Counted from the stretch's first letter, positions 25,793 through 36,507 are shown. The stretch is 45,465 bases of DNA from an uncultured Lentisphaerota bacterium (GCA_903894975.1 CAITSE010000347.1:1-45465), one strand, 5' to 3'. The notes: generated by a model from the letters alone, not told the origin. A program made the numbers and translations.

Positions 25793-26929
25793 TCATTTCC
25801 CGCCGGCCTGAACCCGCTGATAGACACCGAGATAGGCATCCGCCATGGCGGCCACGGGAAACAGTTCCCGGGGCTGGCGCGTGGCGCGGGCCGCAAGACC
25901 GGGAATGGCGTCCGCCCATTCCGCGAACTGGCCGGAAGCGATGCCGGCGGTGACACCATTCGGATAACCCGTCAGCAGTTCGGGCAGCGAATCGGCCGTG
26001 CTGGCCAGGATGGGAACACCGTGGGACATGGCCTCCGCCAGCGTCAAGCCATACCCTTCATACCGTGAGGGCATGAGGAAAAGATCAAAGGCGCCGATGC
26101 AGGACGGTGCGTCGGCCCGGAATCCGGGCAGAACGATCTTGAAGACCGCCGGGGCCCGGGCCACCAGCGCCTCCAAACGGGCCCGGTGCGGCCCCTCACC
26201 CAGGATAACCAGCCCCCAAGTCTCGCCGCGCGGCAGATTGCGAGCGATCGCGGGCAGTGCCTCCAGCAGCAGGTCGAACCCTTTCTGCCAATCCAGGCGC
26301 CCGACACATCCCAGCACCCGCTGACAGGAGGCCACACCCCACTCGGCGCGCAGTCGGAGCACGGTCTCGACATCAGGCACGGGGGGGGGGTGGATGCCGT
26401 TGTAGATCACATCGACCGCCGAACCCGGCACACGGATGCGCCCGGCATAAAATTCCCGGACGGCATTAGACACCGCCGTCACCGCCGCACACCGGGAAAA
26501 GATGTGTCGCTCAAACCAGAACTGCCAGAACCGGCTTTTCCGACGCTCGCAGATGTGGACGCTGTAGACCAGCGGCCAGGAACGCTCCACCGCGCCCAGA
26601 CCGCCGGCCACCAAACCGGCATGGAACAGGTGGGCATGCACCACGTCCGGCACAAACCGGTCCGCGCCGGCGGCATTCATCCGCATCATGTGATTCACCA
26701 GGCGTCCGAAAGCCACCGCCCGCCAGGGCTGGATATAGCTCAGGCCGAGGCTGAACACGGGGATGCCGGCAGCCTGAAGGTCGTCCATGATTGGCGAATC
26801 CGCGGGCAATGGCCGCAACGAGCAGACCCGGACGGCATGCCCGCGCCGGGCGAGTTCCCGACTCAGGTTCGCCAGAACCCGTTCCGCCCCGCCCGGCCGG
26901 AGTTCGGTGATCATCTGCAGGATATTCAT
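25793..26929 (-). CDS. Family 4-type glycosyltransferase
   Basis: MNILQMITELRPGGAERVLANLSRELARRGHAVRV...VPSRYEGYGLTLAEAMSHGVPILAS-like motif (LMPSRYEGYGLTLAEAMSHGVPILAS). Confidence 0.9.
   Translation of the reverse strand: MNILQMITELRPGGAERVLANLSRELARRGHAVRVCSLRPLPADSPIMDDLQAAGIPVFSLGLSYIQPWRAVAFGRLVNHMMRMNAAGADRFVPDVVHAHLFHAGLVAGGLGAVERSWPLVYSVHICERRKSRFWQFWFERHIFSRCAAVTAVSNAVREFYAGRIRVPGSAVDVIYNGIHPPPVPDVETVLRLRAEWGVASCQRVLGCVGRLDWQKGFDLLLEALPAIARNLPRGETWGLVILGEGPHRARLEALVARAPAVFKIVLPGFRADAPSCIGAFDLFLMPSRYEGYGLTLAEAMSHGVPILASTADSLPELLTGYPNGVTAGIASGQFAEWADAIPGLAARATRQPRELFPVAAMADAYLGVYQRVQAGGK
26381..26390 (-). repeat. C10 homopolymer within the glycosyltransferase ORF
   Basis: Plus strand gggggggggg; coding strand CAC CCC CCC CCC GTG (HPPPV). 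Confidence 0.95.
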
Positions 26930-27023
26930 GGCTGACCGGAATTATTCACCACGAAGTCGTGAAGGACACGAAGTCCGATCAAATGCGGCATTCCAAAGTA
27001 CACGATCAAGCCGGATGCGCAAC

Positions 27024-27141
27024 GTCAGGGGATGGCATCCTCCCATCCCTTGAATCCCCTGGAGGGTGGCAGCGGCCACGTTCCCTTTGGGAAAGCAGGA
27101 GTTGCGAAGTTCGGGGAGATGGGAGAATGCCATCTCCCCGA
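27024..27141. repeat. Dispersed palindromic repeat, copy 1
   Basis: gtcaggggatggcatcctcccatcc ... agttcggggagatgggagaatgccatctcccc; shares a 25-bp identical block with 36406-36430. Confidence 0.85.
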
Positions 27142-27146
27142 CTCGG

Positions 27147-29527
27147 CTAGGGCGGATTCTGGGTGACGTTGAGGCGGACGAAGAGTTTGGCCGGGGTGCC
27201 GGCGGTCGCGGTGGCGGTGACTTCGATTTCGTCGTTCAGCGGCGCGGCGCGGTCGAGGACCACGGTGGATGTGATCGCCACGGTCACGCCATTGGCGGTG
27301 ACGCCGGCCGCGTACCAATGCACCAGGTCCGGGGACCATTCGTAGCCGGCGGCGACGTCCGTCGCGAGATCGTGGCTGCGGCTGTGGCGGAAGGACATGC
27401 CGAGCGGCGTGCCCGCGACCTCGGTCAGGTCCGCCCCGCCGGCGGCCCCCTGCCCCGGATCGGTGCCGAGGAAATTCTCCAGGCCGTTGCGCCTTCCGTC
27501 GCCGTCCGGGTCGTCGTCAAACCCGGTGATGACGCCACTGCTGCTCAAGACCAGGCCAGCGGGAAGGCCTCCGGCCGTGACAGACCAGGTGTAGGGAGCC
27601 ATGCCACCGGTGGCGGTTAACGTCGTGGTGTAAGCGAAACTCTGAGTACCTGTCGGCAACGGACTGACAGCGGTAATCGCCGGCTGGGATATGGGGATGC
27701 CCTTGCTGATACGGTGATTTTCAGCATCCGCGACGTAGAGAAGGCCTGAGCTGTCAACGGCGATGCCTTCGGGGTAGTAAAACCGTGCCACGCTATCTAG
27801 TCCGTCGCGTGATCCACCAGTACGGGCATTGCCCCCGATGGTGGTTACCATGCCAGCCGGCGTCATTTTTCGAATGGTGAAGTTGCTAGAATCCGCCACA
27901 TAGACAGTACCTGAACCGTCCACGGCCACGCTGGTGGGGCGGTTGAACCTGGCGGTGCTGCCCACGCCGTTGGAAGTGCCGGAAACAAGCGGGCTCCCGG
28001 CAAGGGTAGAGACGATGCCCCCCGTGGTCACTTTCCGGATGGTGTGGTTCTTTTCGTCTGCCACATAGACGGTACCCGAGCCATCCACCGCCACACCGGA
28101 GGATCCGTAGAACCTGGCGGCGGTGCCCGTGCCATTGAATGAACCGCTGGAGCTGGGCTGCCCGGCAAAGTTGGTCCAGAAATAAGAACACTCCACAACT
28201 GTCAGAGTAAACGCTTTGGTGGAGAACAACGTGTCACTACCTGTCACTTGGGCTATGAAGTTAGCAGTACCGGCTACAGTGGCTGTACCACTGATGACGC
28301 CGCTGCTGTTCAAAGTCAGACCCGCGGGGAGATTGCCAGCGGCGATGGCCCAAGAATAGGAGGGTGCACCGCCGGTGGCTGTCAAAATTTGGCTGTAGGC
28401 CTGTTTGCTGGTACCTGTCGGCAGCGGACTGACGGTGGAGATCGTTGGCAGGGGCATGAGAGAGCCCTTACTGATACGACGATTGGATCCATCTGCCACA
28501 TAGAGAAATCCGGCACTGTCAACCGCAATGCCCGAGGGTTGGTAAAAACATGCCGCACTACCAATGCCATCGTTTGATCCAATGATATCGCCACCGATGG
28601 TGGTGACCACGCCGGCCGGCGTCACTTTTCGGATGGTGTGATTGTAGGTGTCCGCCACATAGACATTGCCCGAAGCGTCCACCGCCACACCGTCGGGATA
28701 GTAGAACCTGGCGGCGTTGCCCGTGCCGTCGGTGCTGCCGGAAACGCCCGGGCTTCCAGCAAGGGTGGTCACCACACCCGACTGTGTCACTTTCCGGATG
28801 GTATGGTTCGCGCTGTCTGCCATGTAGACATTGCCCGCGCCGTCCACCGCCACGTCGGAAGGTCCATAAATTTAGCCGCGCCACCTGTGCCATTGGTACT
28901 GCCGGAAACACCCGGGCTTCCCGCAAGAGTGGTAACCACGCCAGATGAAGTCACTTTCCGGATAGTGTGGTTATAATAATCCGCTACATAGATATTGCCC
29001 AATCCATCTATCGCCACTCCGTCAGGAAATGAGAATCTGGCGACGCTGCCTGTGCCGTTAGCGGTACCAGAGGCAAGGGGGAATCCGACAAAATTGGCCC
29101 AGGAATAAGAATTTTCCGCAACCGTCAGGCTGAAGGAGTTGGGAAAAAATAAAGTGTCGCTACCCGTCACCCGGATCGTAAAGCTATAGGTTCCGGCCAC
29201 GGTGGCCGTACCGCTGATGAGGCCATTGTTACTCAAGACCAGACCCGCGGGAAGACTGCCAGAGTCGACGGTCCAAGCGTAGGGAGTCACGCCGCCGGTG
29301 GCGGTCAAGATCTGGTTGTAGGCCACGCCCACGGTGCCCGCCGACAGGCTGGTGGCGGTGGTGATGGTCGGAGCAGCCGCGTGGGCCTCCTGCCGGGAGC
29401 AGAAGCCAAACAGGCCTAAACACAGGACAAGGATCGCGAAAAACCGCCCGGAACCCGGCCCGCGCCATACTCTTACCGGGGAAGAGGCGCCAGGGACAAC
29501 CGGCAAACAGAATCTGCGCATACTCAC
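27147..29527 (-). pseudogene. Secreted NHL-repeat / putative-Ig repeat protein, interrupted by a 1-bp frameshift (or assembly error)
   Basis: ORFs 28787-29527 and 27147-28853 are the same repeat protein in two frames; the junction at ~28866-28872 needs one extra T (AAATTTATGG to AAATTTTATGG) to give AKFYGPSDVAVDGAGNVYMADSANHTIRK. Confidence 0.85.
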
Positions 29528-29760
29528 TTGGTCACCCGTTGCGCCGTTTTGGCCTGCTTACCACAGGCATCACCGTCAACCCGCATCACACCCGAACCGC
29601 GAGCTCTGATCACGCCAGAAGTTCAATCGATTCAGTATACTGTGGGGCCACACACTGTCAATACTGGTGAACCGGACCGGGTGGACTGAGGTTAACCCGA
29701 CCGCCTGCCGGCGGCCAAAGCCGTCCACCACGCCGCGACCCGCCGGTTTACGGTTTCTCT

Positions 29761-29819
29761 CCGCGAATAAACGCGAATGCACACGAATTTTCCCAGGTTC
29801 CATTCGCGTTCATTCGCGG
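29761..29819. repeat. Inverted repeat CCGCGAATaAACGCGAATG / CATTCGCGTTCATTCGCGG
   Basis: 19-bp arms with one mismatch, 21-nt spacer. Confidence 0.85.
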
Positions 29820-29891
29820 GCGGAAAAACAGACGGCCGCGGAGACGCCGGTTTGGCGCCGCCGCGGCCGTGTTGCCGCAATCCCGGGCGGA

Positions 29892-30101
29892 TCAGTTCAG
29901 TGGATTGCCTTCCATGCAGTCCATGCGCCAGCAGCAGGCGTGCTGGTCGCAATCGGCCTTGGCCGAACCAAAGCAGGGGTTGTTGCCTTCGGCCTGCTGA
30001 ATGGCCTTGATGATTTCATGCTTCTTGGCCGTACCCGCAACGGTCAAACCCTGGGTCTTGGCCATTTTTTTCAGCGTCATCACTGTAAACCGCTTGGACA
30101 T
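29892..30101 (-). CDS. Small SAP/Rho-N-like protein with C-terminal Cys motif
   Basis: MSKRFTVMTLKKMAKTQGLTVAGTAKKHEIIKAIQQAEGNNPCFGSAKADCDQHACCWRMDCMEGNPLN. Confidence 0.75.
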   Translation of the reverse strand: MSKRFTVMTLKKMAKTQGLTVAGTAKKHEIIKAIQQAEGNNPCFGSAKADCDQHACCWRMDCMEGNPLN

Positions 30102-30413
30102 GATACTCGACTCCATAGGTTCCTCCGTGGGTTCCCACCCTTGACTCACTCGCCAAAAACACGGATACCGTGTCATGGCATGGAGTTATAACTTAGTATG
30201 CCACGACGGAAATGCCAGCGCGCCGCCGCAAAAAGGCCCTAAATCGATTAACCTAAAAAGGTTTTTCGTTTCAGGCGGATTCGGAGCGGCGGAAGACGGC
30301 CCGGCGCCGGCCGAAGGGTTCCAAGACCGGAAGGAATTTCAACTGCTAACGAACGCTAACGTTCCGCTAATGAATCGGTTGGCCGGATTTATTCATGAGG
30401 GTGAAGCTTTTTT

Positions 30414-30484
30414 GCCACAAAAGAACACAAAGAAGCACAAGGGGGGGATGCTTTTTTTTGTGTATCCTTGTGATCTTTTGTGGC
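30414..30484. repeat. Long imperfect inverted repeat (ccacaaaagaacacaaagaag / tttgtgtatccttgtgatcttttgtggc)
   Basis: Arms 30414-30441 and 30451-30484. Confidence 0.7.
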
Positions 30485-30586
30485 TATCCAAGCCGGTTCG
30501 CGACTAATTCCGGGTTAGCGAGAAGTCAGCGAAAGTTAGCGGTTTCATTTCCTTGTTCTTCGCTATCGCCGGGGGGGGCGCGCCGG

Positions 30587-33500
30587 TCAGTCCACCTGGA
30601 CGAGGACCGGGGGCTGGAGCAGGCCAAAGGGGATCATGTAATAGTCGTCGCGCCAAACTTTAGCGTTGCCGCCGCGGCGCGCGTCGTACCAGTCGGCCTC
30701 GCCCGCCTCGCGGTTCGGCCATGAGTTATTGGCGCGAAACGTGGCGGGGCCCACGGCGGTGTGTTCGCCGCCCTTGTGATGGTGCGGCCCCAGCAGGTTG
30801 CGCAGGCTATTGGTGAGCGAGATCCGCAGCGTGTTCCGGCCGGGCCGGAGTGCGGCGGTTACGTTGGTCTCCCAGGGACTGGCGAAGAGCGGCGGACAGG
30901 CGGTGCCGTTCACCGTCACGTTAAGGATCACGGCCTCGAACGACGGGAAGGCAAGCACAATCTTTTTCCCGGGTTCCACGGCCGGCAGGTCGAACGCGCC
31001 GTCGAGCAGGAATTCGCCCGCGTAGAACGGATACCCCTGCGGCACGAGATCGCCGGTGAAGGAGGCGCCCTCCCCTGTGATCGTGAAGCGCTTGAAGCTG
31101 TGGACCGGTTTCTTCGGCAGCACGCCCTCCTGGTTGCGGTAGGTGTCGGCGAGCGGGTTGTCCGCCACCTCGGCCTTGACCGCGAAATCGCCGATCAGGT
31201 AGATGCTCTCGATCTCCGTGCCGTGGCGGACGCGGGCGTTGAGATTCGCGGGAATCCCGGCAACAAAATCGAGGGTGAGGATGATCTCGTTGCGGCCCGG
31301 CGTGAGCAGGCCGGTGATGTCCGCGGTGCGCAGGACGATGTCGCGGTAAAATCCACCGTCCGCGAAGCTCACGGGGTGACCGTTGACGGTAATCGCGCGG
31401 TACATCTCTGGCTGCTCGACCGCGAGCTTGCAGGAGACGGGCGCAACGGCGACGTCCGGCTCGAATTTGAGTTTGAGTTCGCCGTTCCATGCGCCCTTCT
31501 GCGCGCAACGGTCGTAAAACGCGAGCACGGGTTCGGGCTCGCTCCAGGTGGCGCCGCCGTCCTTGGAGAAGCGGGCGCAGTCAAGCGTGAGCGCGTTCGG
31601 ATCGACACGCCGTCCCTGCCACGCGCCGTCCAGGCGGACGAGGTCACGGCGGGCGCCAGGCAGACGATAGTCGGCATCAAACACAACCGCTTTCGCGGCG
31701 TCACCGGCCGTGACGATCCAGGTCTGGGCGGGGGCGAACGCCAGCGCATACGCGCCGTCGCCGCCGGGTTGCAGGCGGAGGCACCGGCCGTCGACGGGAT
31801 CCCAGAGCGCGACCGCGGCGTCGCGTTCGGCAAACCTCAAGGCCAGGGTACGGCTTTCGAGGCGCGAGGTGTTCGTGAGCTGGAGCATATGGCCGTTGGC
31901 GACCGCGCGCAAATGCGTCCAGACCTGGTCGTTCCGGTCGCCGTCGAGCGTGAAGAACGGTTGGGCCCCGGCGTCCAGCGCCGCGGACAGATCCCCGGTT
32001 TTGACCAGCGGCGCACAATTCCGCAGGGCGGCCAGGGCGGCGGCGTCTTCCGCGCCATCGACCAGGGTCGGATACTCGTCGGCGACCAGCACGGTGCCGC
32101 CCTGGGCGGCGAACCGCCCGAGCAACGCGAGGGTGGAGGCGCGGATGGTGAGCATCGGCGGAAGCACGACGGCGCGGTAGGCCATGTCGCCGATCACGAA
32201 ACGGCCGTTTTCGGCCTTGCCGATCTCAGAGAGGATCTGCTCGTCGCCGAGGTCGAAGTTGCGGTGCGCGGCCATCAGGGCCTTCATGACCCCGTCGACG
32301 GCTGCGTCGTAGCGGCCCGCGCGTTTCGAGGCGTGTTCGAGGTAGCACGACTCGATCGGGCTGAGCACGACGGCCTCCGGCACGGTCCGGCCAATCGTCG
32401 CGAAATGGCAGAGCCGGGCTGAGAAGTCCTCGAACAGCCGGTTGTAGCGCCAGTAAGGCTGGTGCGGACTGATGGTGGGCGGGTAATCGCGCTTGCGCTC
32501 GCCCTTGATGCTGTAGAGCGAGAGGTGCGGGCACATGAAGTTCACGCCCATGAGCGTGTGCCACGCCGTGATCCACATGCGGTCCTCAAAGGTCATGTTG
32601 TGACCGCTGATGCCGAAGAGCTCGCTGAGGCGGCGGCGTTTGCCGTACTGGTTGGCGACCGAGGTCATGACCTTGCCGCAGTGCAGGGAGTTGAAGCGCA
32701 GGCCGAGCGCATCGATTCCCGGCATCTGCATGTGGCGGAGCTGCTGCATGAGGGCGCCCTCGTTGAGCATGTTGCCGGTGGGCGAGTCCTCGCTGTTGTA
32801 GTGGCCGGTCCAGATGAAATCGTGGGCGGCGCAGTAGTCGCCGATCTGTTTGCTGAAGGCCTGTTCGAGACAGGCCGCGACCGTGCGGTAGTAGTGGAGG
32901 CGGACCGTGCGCCAATCGCCGACCTCGGCGAAAAGCGAAGGGAGGTGCGGGATGAGGTCAAAGCCGGCGCGGGCCTTGAAGGCGGAAGGGATGACCGGCG
33001 AAAAGGAGATGACGCCCTGGTTCTCGATCTTGCACCGGGGGCTGACCTGCGGCTCGTCGGTGAAGGTTCCGAGCACCTGCGGGCAGCCGCCGAAGCGTTC
33101 CACGTAAGGCGCATAGCTGCAATCGATAAAGGCCTTCACCATGGCGGGGTTCATCAGATCCACCCATGCGGTGCCGTTGAACCACGGCTCGCCCATCGGG
33201 AACACATGGCACACATACTTGAACTCGGCGTCTTCGCAGAGCACCGTGTCCTCGTCCCGGACCGGCTGTTCTTTCTTCACGCGGGCCAGGGAGCGGGCGC
33301 GGAAATCGGGGTTCTGGAGCGGCACGATGCCGCCCGCGAAACCGCTGGGCCACTTGTCCTCGTCATAAAACCAGGCGTCGATGCCCAGATCCTGCGAACT
33401 CTTGACACCCGCAGCCATGATCTCGAACCAGCGTTCGCTCAGATACGGGGTGAGCAACCCGATCCGGCTGTGCAGGAAGGAGCCGCCGAACCCGCCCGCC

Positions 33501-33679
33501 TTGAAGTCGCGGAGCTGGCGGTCCAGTTCGCCGGGGTCCAGTTCGTCGTTCAGCGAATAAAACGGGACCGAGCGGTAGGTGTTGGCCGGGGCGCGGAACG
33601 CCTCCGGCACGAACCGGTCCGCATCCGCGGCCCCGGACGCCGCCGGGTTGTGGGCGAGGGCAGATTTCGTTTTGCGCAT
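30587..33679 (-). CDS. GH106-like glycosyl hydrolase (alpha-L-rhamnosidase-type)
   Basis: PFYSLNDELDPGELDRQLRDFKAGGFGGSFLHSRIGLLTPYLSERWFEIM...AWFYDEDKWPSGFAGG. Confidence 0.8.
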   Translation of the reverse strand: MRKTKSALAHNPAASGAADADRFVPEAFRAPANTYRSVPFYSLNDELDPGELDRQLRDFKAGGFGGSFLHSRIGLLTPYLSERWFEIMAAGVKSSQDLGIDAWFYDEDKWPSGFAGGIVPLQNPDFRARSLARVKKEQPVRDEDTVLCEDAEFKYVCHVFPMGEPWFNGTAWVDLMNPAMVKAFIDCSYAPYVERFGGCPQVLGTFTDEPQVSPRCKIENQGVISFSPVIPSAFKARAGFDLIPHLPSLFAEVGDWRTVRLHYYRTVAACLEQAFSKQIGDYCAAHDFIWTGHYNSEDSPTGNMLNEGALMQQLRHMQMPGIDALGLRFNSLHCGKVMTSVANQYGKRRRLSELFGISGHNMTFEDRMWITAWHTLMGVNFMCPHLSLYSIKGERKRDYPPTISPHQPYWRYNRLFEDFSARLCHFATIGRTVPEAVVLSPIESCYLEHASKRAGRYDAAVDGVMKALMAAHRNFDLGDEQILSEIGKAENGRFVIGDMAYRAVVLPPMLTIRASTLALLGRFAAQGGTVLVADEYPTLVDGAEDAAALAALRNCAPLVKTGDLSAALDAGAQPFFTLDGDRNDQVWTHLRAVANGHMLQLTNTSRLESRTLALRFAERDAAVALWDPVDGRCLRLQPGGDGAYALAFAPAQTWIVTAGDAAKAVVFDADYRLPGARRDLVRLDGAWQGRRVDPNALTLDCARFSKDGGATWSEPEPVLAFYDRCAQKGAWNGELKLKFEPDVAVAPVSCKLAVEQPEMYRAITVNGHPVSFADGGFYRDIVLRTADITGLLTPGRNEIILTLDFVAGIPANLNARVRHGTEIESIYLIGDFAVKAEVADNPLADTYRNQEGVLPKKPVHSFKRFTITGEGASFTGDLVPQGYPFYAGEFLLDGAFDLPAVEPGKKIVLAFPSFEAVILNVTVNGTACPPLFASPWETNVTAALRPGRNTLRISLTNSLRNLLGPHHHKGGEHTAVGPATFRANNSWPNREAGEADWYDARRGGNAKVWRDDYYMIPFGLLQPPVLVQVD

Positions 33680-33730
33680 GGGAGGATGCCTGTCTTTTCA
33701 AACTCAAACCGGGAGGCGGGAAAACCGTAC

Positions 33731-33763
33731 TTTTTCTCACGGAGGCACAGTGGCACGGAGGTG
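33731..33763. repeat. Dispersed repeat tttttctcacggaggcacagtggcacggaggtg
   Basis: Near-copy at 35608-35640 (tttttctcacagagacaccgtggcacggagggg). Confidence 0.75.
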
Positions 33764-33799
33764 ATGATTTCCGAGCCAGGTTGAACCGTGCGTGCCCTG

Positions 33800-35320
33800 T
33801 CACTCGGCGGCGGGCGGGCGGAAGCGGGCGGCGACACGGTCGACGCCGCCGCGCGGGCCGTCCACCGGCTTGAACCCGGTTTCAGACGTCCAGGCCGTCT
33901 TGGCCGGATACGGATAAAGGGGGATGTCCAGCTCGGTCTTGCCGTCGACCACGCGCTGGCCCTGGACCTTGTCCGGCACGGCGCCCTTTTCGCGCCAGGC
34001 GATCACGAGATCGAGCCAGCTTGGCAGCCGGTTGATGCCGGGGCCGGGCCCGTGGCTCATGCCGGGAATGATGTAGAACCGAAAGAAACTCCGGACCTTG
34101 TCGAGGGAGCCGAACGTTTCGGCCACGCGTTCATAATAGTCGAGCGAGGCGTGGTAGGGCACGCAGGAATCGGCGGAACCGGAAGCCATGATCAGCTTGC
34201 CGCCGCGCTGCGCGAAGCGGGTCAGGTCGGGATTTTCCGCGTTGAGATAGGGGCCGAGCGCGGCGGTGTAGGTGTCGAGGTCCTTGCCGAAGTCGATCTG
34301 CGCCAGGTCCTTGTCCGCGCCGAAGACCCATTTGAAGAGATAGAGGTGGCCGTGGGCGATGTTGAAGGAACTGCCGAACGGGATGCCGCAGAAGATGCGC
34401 TCGCCGGTGACGGTATGGCGCGGGCCGTCGAACAGTTTCCGGAGGGCCTCGGCATGGGCGTCCGTCAAGGTCGGATCCTTTTCCCTGGCCAGCTTGATGA
34501 CCGCCTCAATGTCCTTCTGGTCACAGCGCGGGTCGGAGACCAGTTTGCCGGCGGTCTGCGGCAGTTCGCGGGACGCCATGTATTCGTTGCCGGCGAGAAT
34601 AATGTTTTTCTGCTGGGCCTCCGTGAACGGACATTTGCGGAGGATCTGGTCGTTCCACAGGAAATACGCGTGGAGCGGCGTACGGCAGTGTGCGGGAATG
34701 TTGGCGACGATGCCGTCATAATCTTCTGGATACCGTTGCGCTTCCTGGAGCGCCTGCTGGCCGCCGGTCGAGCCGCCGTTGAAATAGGAAAGCTCCGGAT
34801 CTTTGCCGTAATACGCCTTGACGACCTGTTTGCCGACCACGGTCATGAGGTGCGTGGCGCGGAATCCGAAGTCTTTCCAGACTTCCGGATTGCCGATGCC
34901 GGAATCGGCGTTCGGCGCCGTGCCCATGTCGGTGGTGGCGACCGCGTAGCCGCCGGAGCAGGCGCCCGCCAAGCCGCCGGGATTGATGCTGCCAGCCGCA
35001 CCGCCGTTGCCAAGACCGAGAAACCGGCCGTTCCATTTCCCGGCGGCCGGCAGCCAGACCTCGACGTTGATGTTGGAGCCCTTGGCGGGGTTGAGAACGA
35101 TCTTCACCATAGTCCGCGGCGGAAGGTTGGCCAGCGGTTTCCCCTTGGGCACCTGCATCGTCGCGGAATCGGTGAACTCCACGAGCGCAAGCGTTCCCGT
35201 CTCGATGTGGAGCGCCTTAATCGTGGCGAGCCCGTCTGTTCCATTCCCGGCCACGGGGGCGGCAAACGCCGGCGCAACCGCCAGGGTCCCCCAAAGCACA
35301 CCCATGCATAACCTGACCAT
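33800..35320 (-). CDS. Tannase/feruloyl esterase family protein
   Basis: GLGNGGAAGSINPGGLAGACSGGYAVATTDMG...SYFNGGSTGGQQALQEAQRYPEDYDGIVANIPA. Start probably MVRLCMGVLWGTLAVAPAFAA; approximate. Confidence 0.9.
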   Translation of the reverse strand: MVRLCMGVLWGTLAVAPAFAAPVAGNGTDGLATIKALHIETGTLALVEFTDSATMQVPKGKPLANLPPRTMVKIVLNPAKGSNINVEVWLPAAGKWNGRFLGLGNGGAAGSINPGGLAGACSGGYAVATTDMGTAPNADSGIGNPEVWKDFGFRATHLMTVVGKQVVKAYYGKDPELSYFNGGSTGGQQALQEAQRYPEDYDGIVANIPAHCRTPLHAYFLWNDQILRKCPFTEAQQKNIILAGNEYMASRELPQTAGKLVSDPRCDQKDIEAVIKLAREKDPTLTDAHAEALRKLFDGPRHTVTGERIFCGIPFGSSFNIAHGHLYLFKWVFGADKDLAQIDFGKDLDTYTAALGPYLNAENPDLTRFAQRGGKLIMASGSADSCVPYHASLDYYERVAETFGSLDKVRSFFRFYIIPGMSHGPGPGINRLPSWLDLVIAWREKGAVPDKVQGQRVVDGKTELDIPLYPYPAKTAWTSETGFKPVDGPRGGVDRVAARFRPPAAE

Positions 35321-35607
35321 AAGCCTCCTCCTCCCCGGACGATTCGCCACGCCGGGGATTGCTTCCTGCACGACAGAGAGTCCGTCGCGACCGAATACCG
35401 ATTGCCGATTGCCGAAGATTTTCATGGGAATTCTTCTTTTGTTGTTTCTGGTAAAGATTTACCTTTGACAATACCAACAGTAGCCCGGGCAAGCCGGCCG
35501 CAAAGATCGTATAGCATTACAAACGTGATTCCGGCTTGGTCTGGCTAGGCTGAGCATAAAATACAGGATGGTGCGCCAAATTTCCGTGGGGCCGTTATGC
35601 AGGAGTG

Positions 35608-35640
35608 TTTTTCTCACAGAGACACCGTGGCACGGAGGGG
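35608..35640. repeat. Dispersed repeat, second copy of the 33731-33763 motif
   Basis: tttttctcacagagacaccgtggcacggagggg. Confidence 0.75.
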
Positions 35641-35688
35641 ACGGCCGGCGGCGGTCAAATGCGGTTTCCTGTCTATATTGAACGCGTC

Positions 35689-36393
35689 ATGAACCTTTCC
35701 TCCATTTCCACCCCCTGCCCCGATGCCGGGCTGATCCTGGCCTGCGGCGGTTCCGGCACGCGTTTCGGCGCGGACCAGAACAAGCTGCTCATGGAATGGC
35801 GTGGGCTAGCGCAGTTCTGCCATCCGTTGCGCACGTTTCTCCCCCTGCTCCGGCCGGAACAGATCGTGGTGGCGGCGCCGGCGGAACTGCTGCCGGCGTT
35901 CCGCGCGGCCATGATCGCGGCCGGGCTGCCCGCGGGCATTCAGCTGATTGCCGGAGGCGGCGAGCGCCGGGATTCGGTCGCGCTCGCCCTGGCGGCGTTG
36001 CCGGAGACGGTCCGATTTGTCGCGGTCCAGGATGGCGCCCGGCCGCGAACCTCCGCCGAACTGTTGCGGGAATGCCTGGAGTCGGCCCGCAGCCGCGGTT
36101 CCGGCGTGGCGGCGCACCCGGTCACCGACACGATCAAAGTCGTTGACGCCGCGGGCCGTGTGCTCGAAACTCCGGACCGCGCCACGCTGTGGGCGGCGGA
36201 AACGCCGCAAGCCTTCCGCCGCGACTGGCTGGAAGCGGGCCTGACCCTGGCCCGGGAACAAAACCGCGCGGTGACGGACGACGCGCAGGCCGTGGAACTG
36301 GCAGGGAACCCGGTCTGGCTGGTCCACAGCCGCGAACCCAATCCCAAAATCACCCATCCCCACGACCTGGCGCTCCTGGAGACACCGGGGTAA
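35689..36393 (+). CDS. ispD: 2-C-methyl-D-erythritol 4-phosphate cytidylyltransferase
   Basis: GLILACGGSGTRFGADQNKLLMEW...GGGERRDSVALALAAL...VQDGARPRTS...HPVTDTIKVVD...WAAETPQAFR. Confidence 0.93.
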   Translation: MNLSSISTPCPDAGLILACGGSGTRFGADQNKLLMEWRGLAQFCHPLRTFLPLLRPEQIVVAAPAELLPAFRAAMIAAGLPAGIQLIAGGGERRDSVALALAALPETVRFVAVQDGARPRTSAELLRECLESARSRGSGVAAHPVTDTIKVVDAAGRVLETPDRATLWAAETPQAFRRDWLEAGLTLAREQNRAVTDDAQAVELAGNPVWLVHSREPNPKITHPHDLALLETPG

Positions 36394-36405
36394 TGCGGGC
36401 GAAGA

Positions 36406-36490
36406 GTCAGGGGATGGCATCCTCCCATCCTCCGACACCTCCTGGAGAGGAGTTCGGGGAGATGCGAGAACGGCCTCTCGCCGATTCTTC
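36406..36490. repeat. Dispersed palindromic repeat, copy 2
   Basis: gtcaggggatggcatcctcccatcc ... agttcggggagatgcgagaacggcctctcgccgattc. Confidence 0.85.
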
Positions 36491-36507
36491 TCGTTCGGCA
36501 GGGACGG

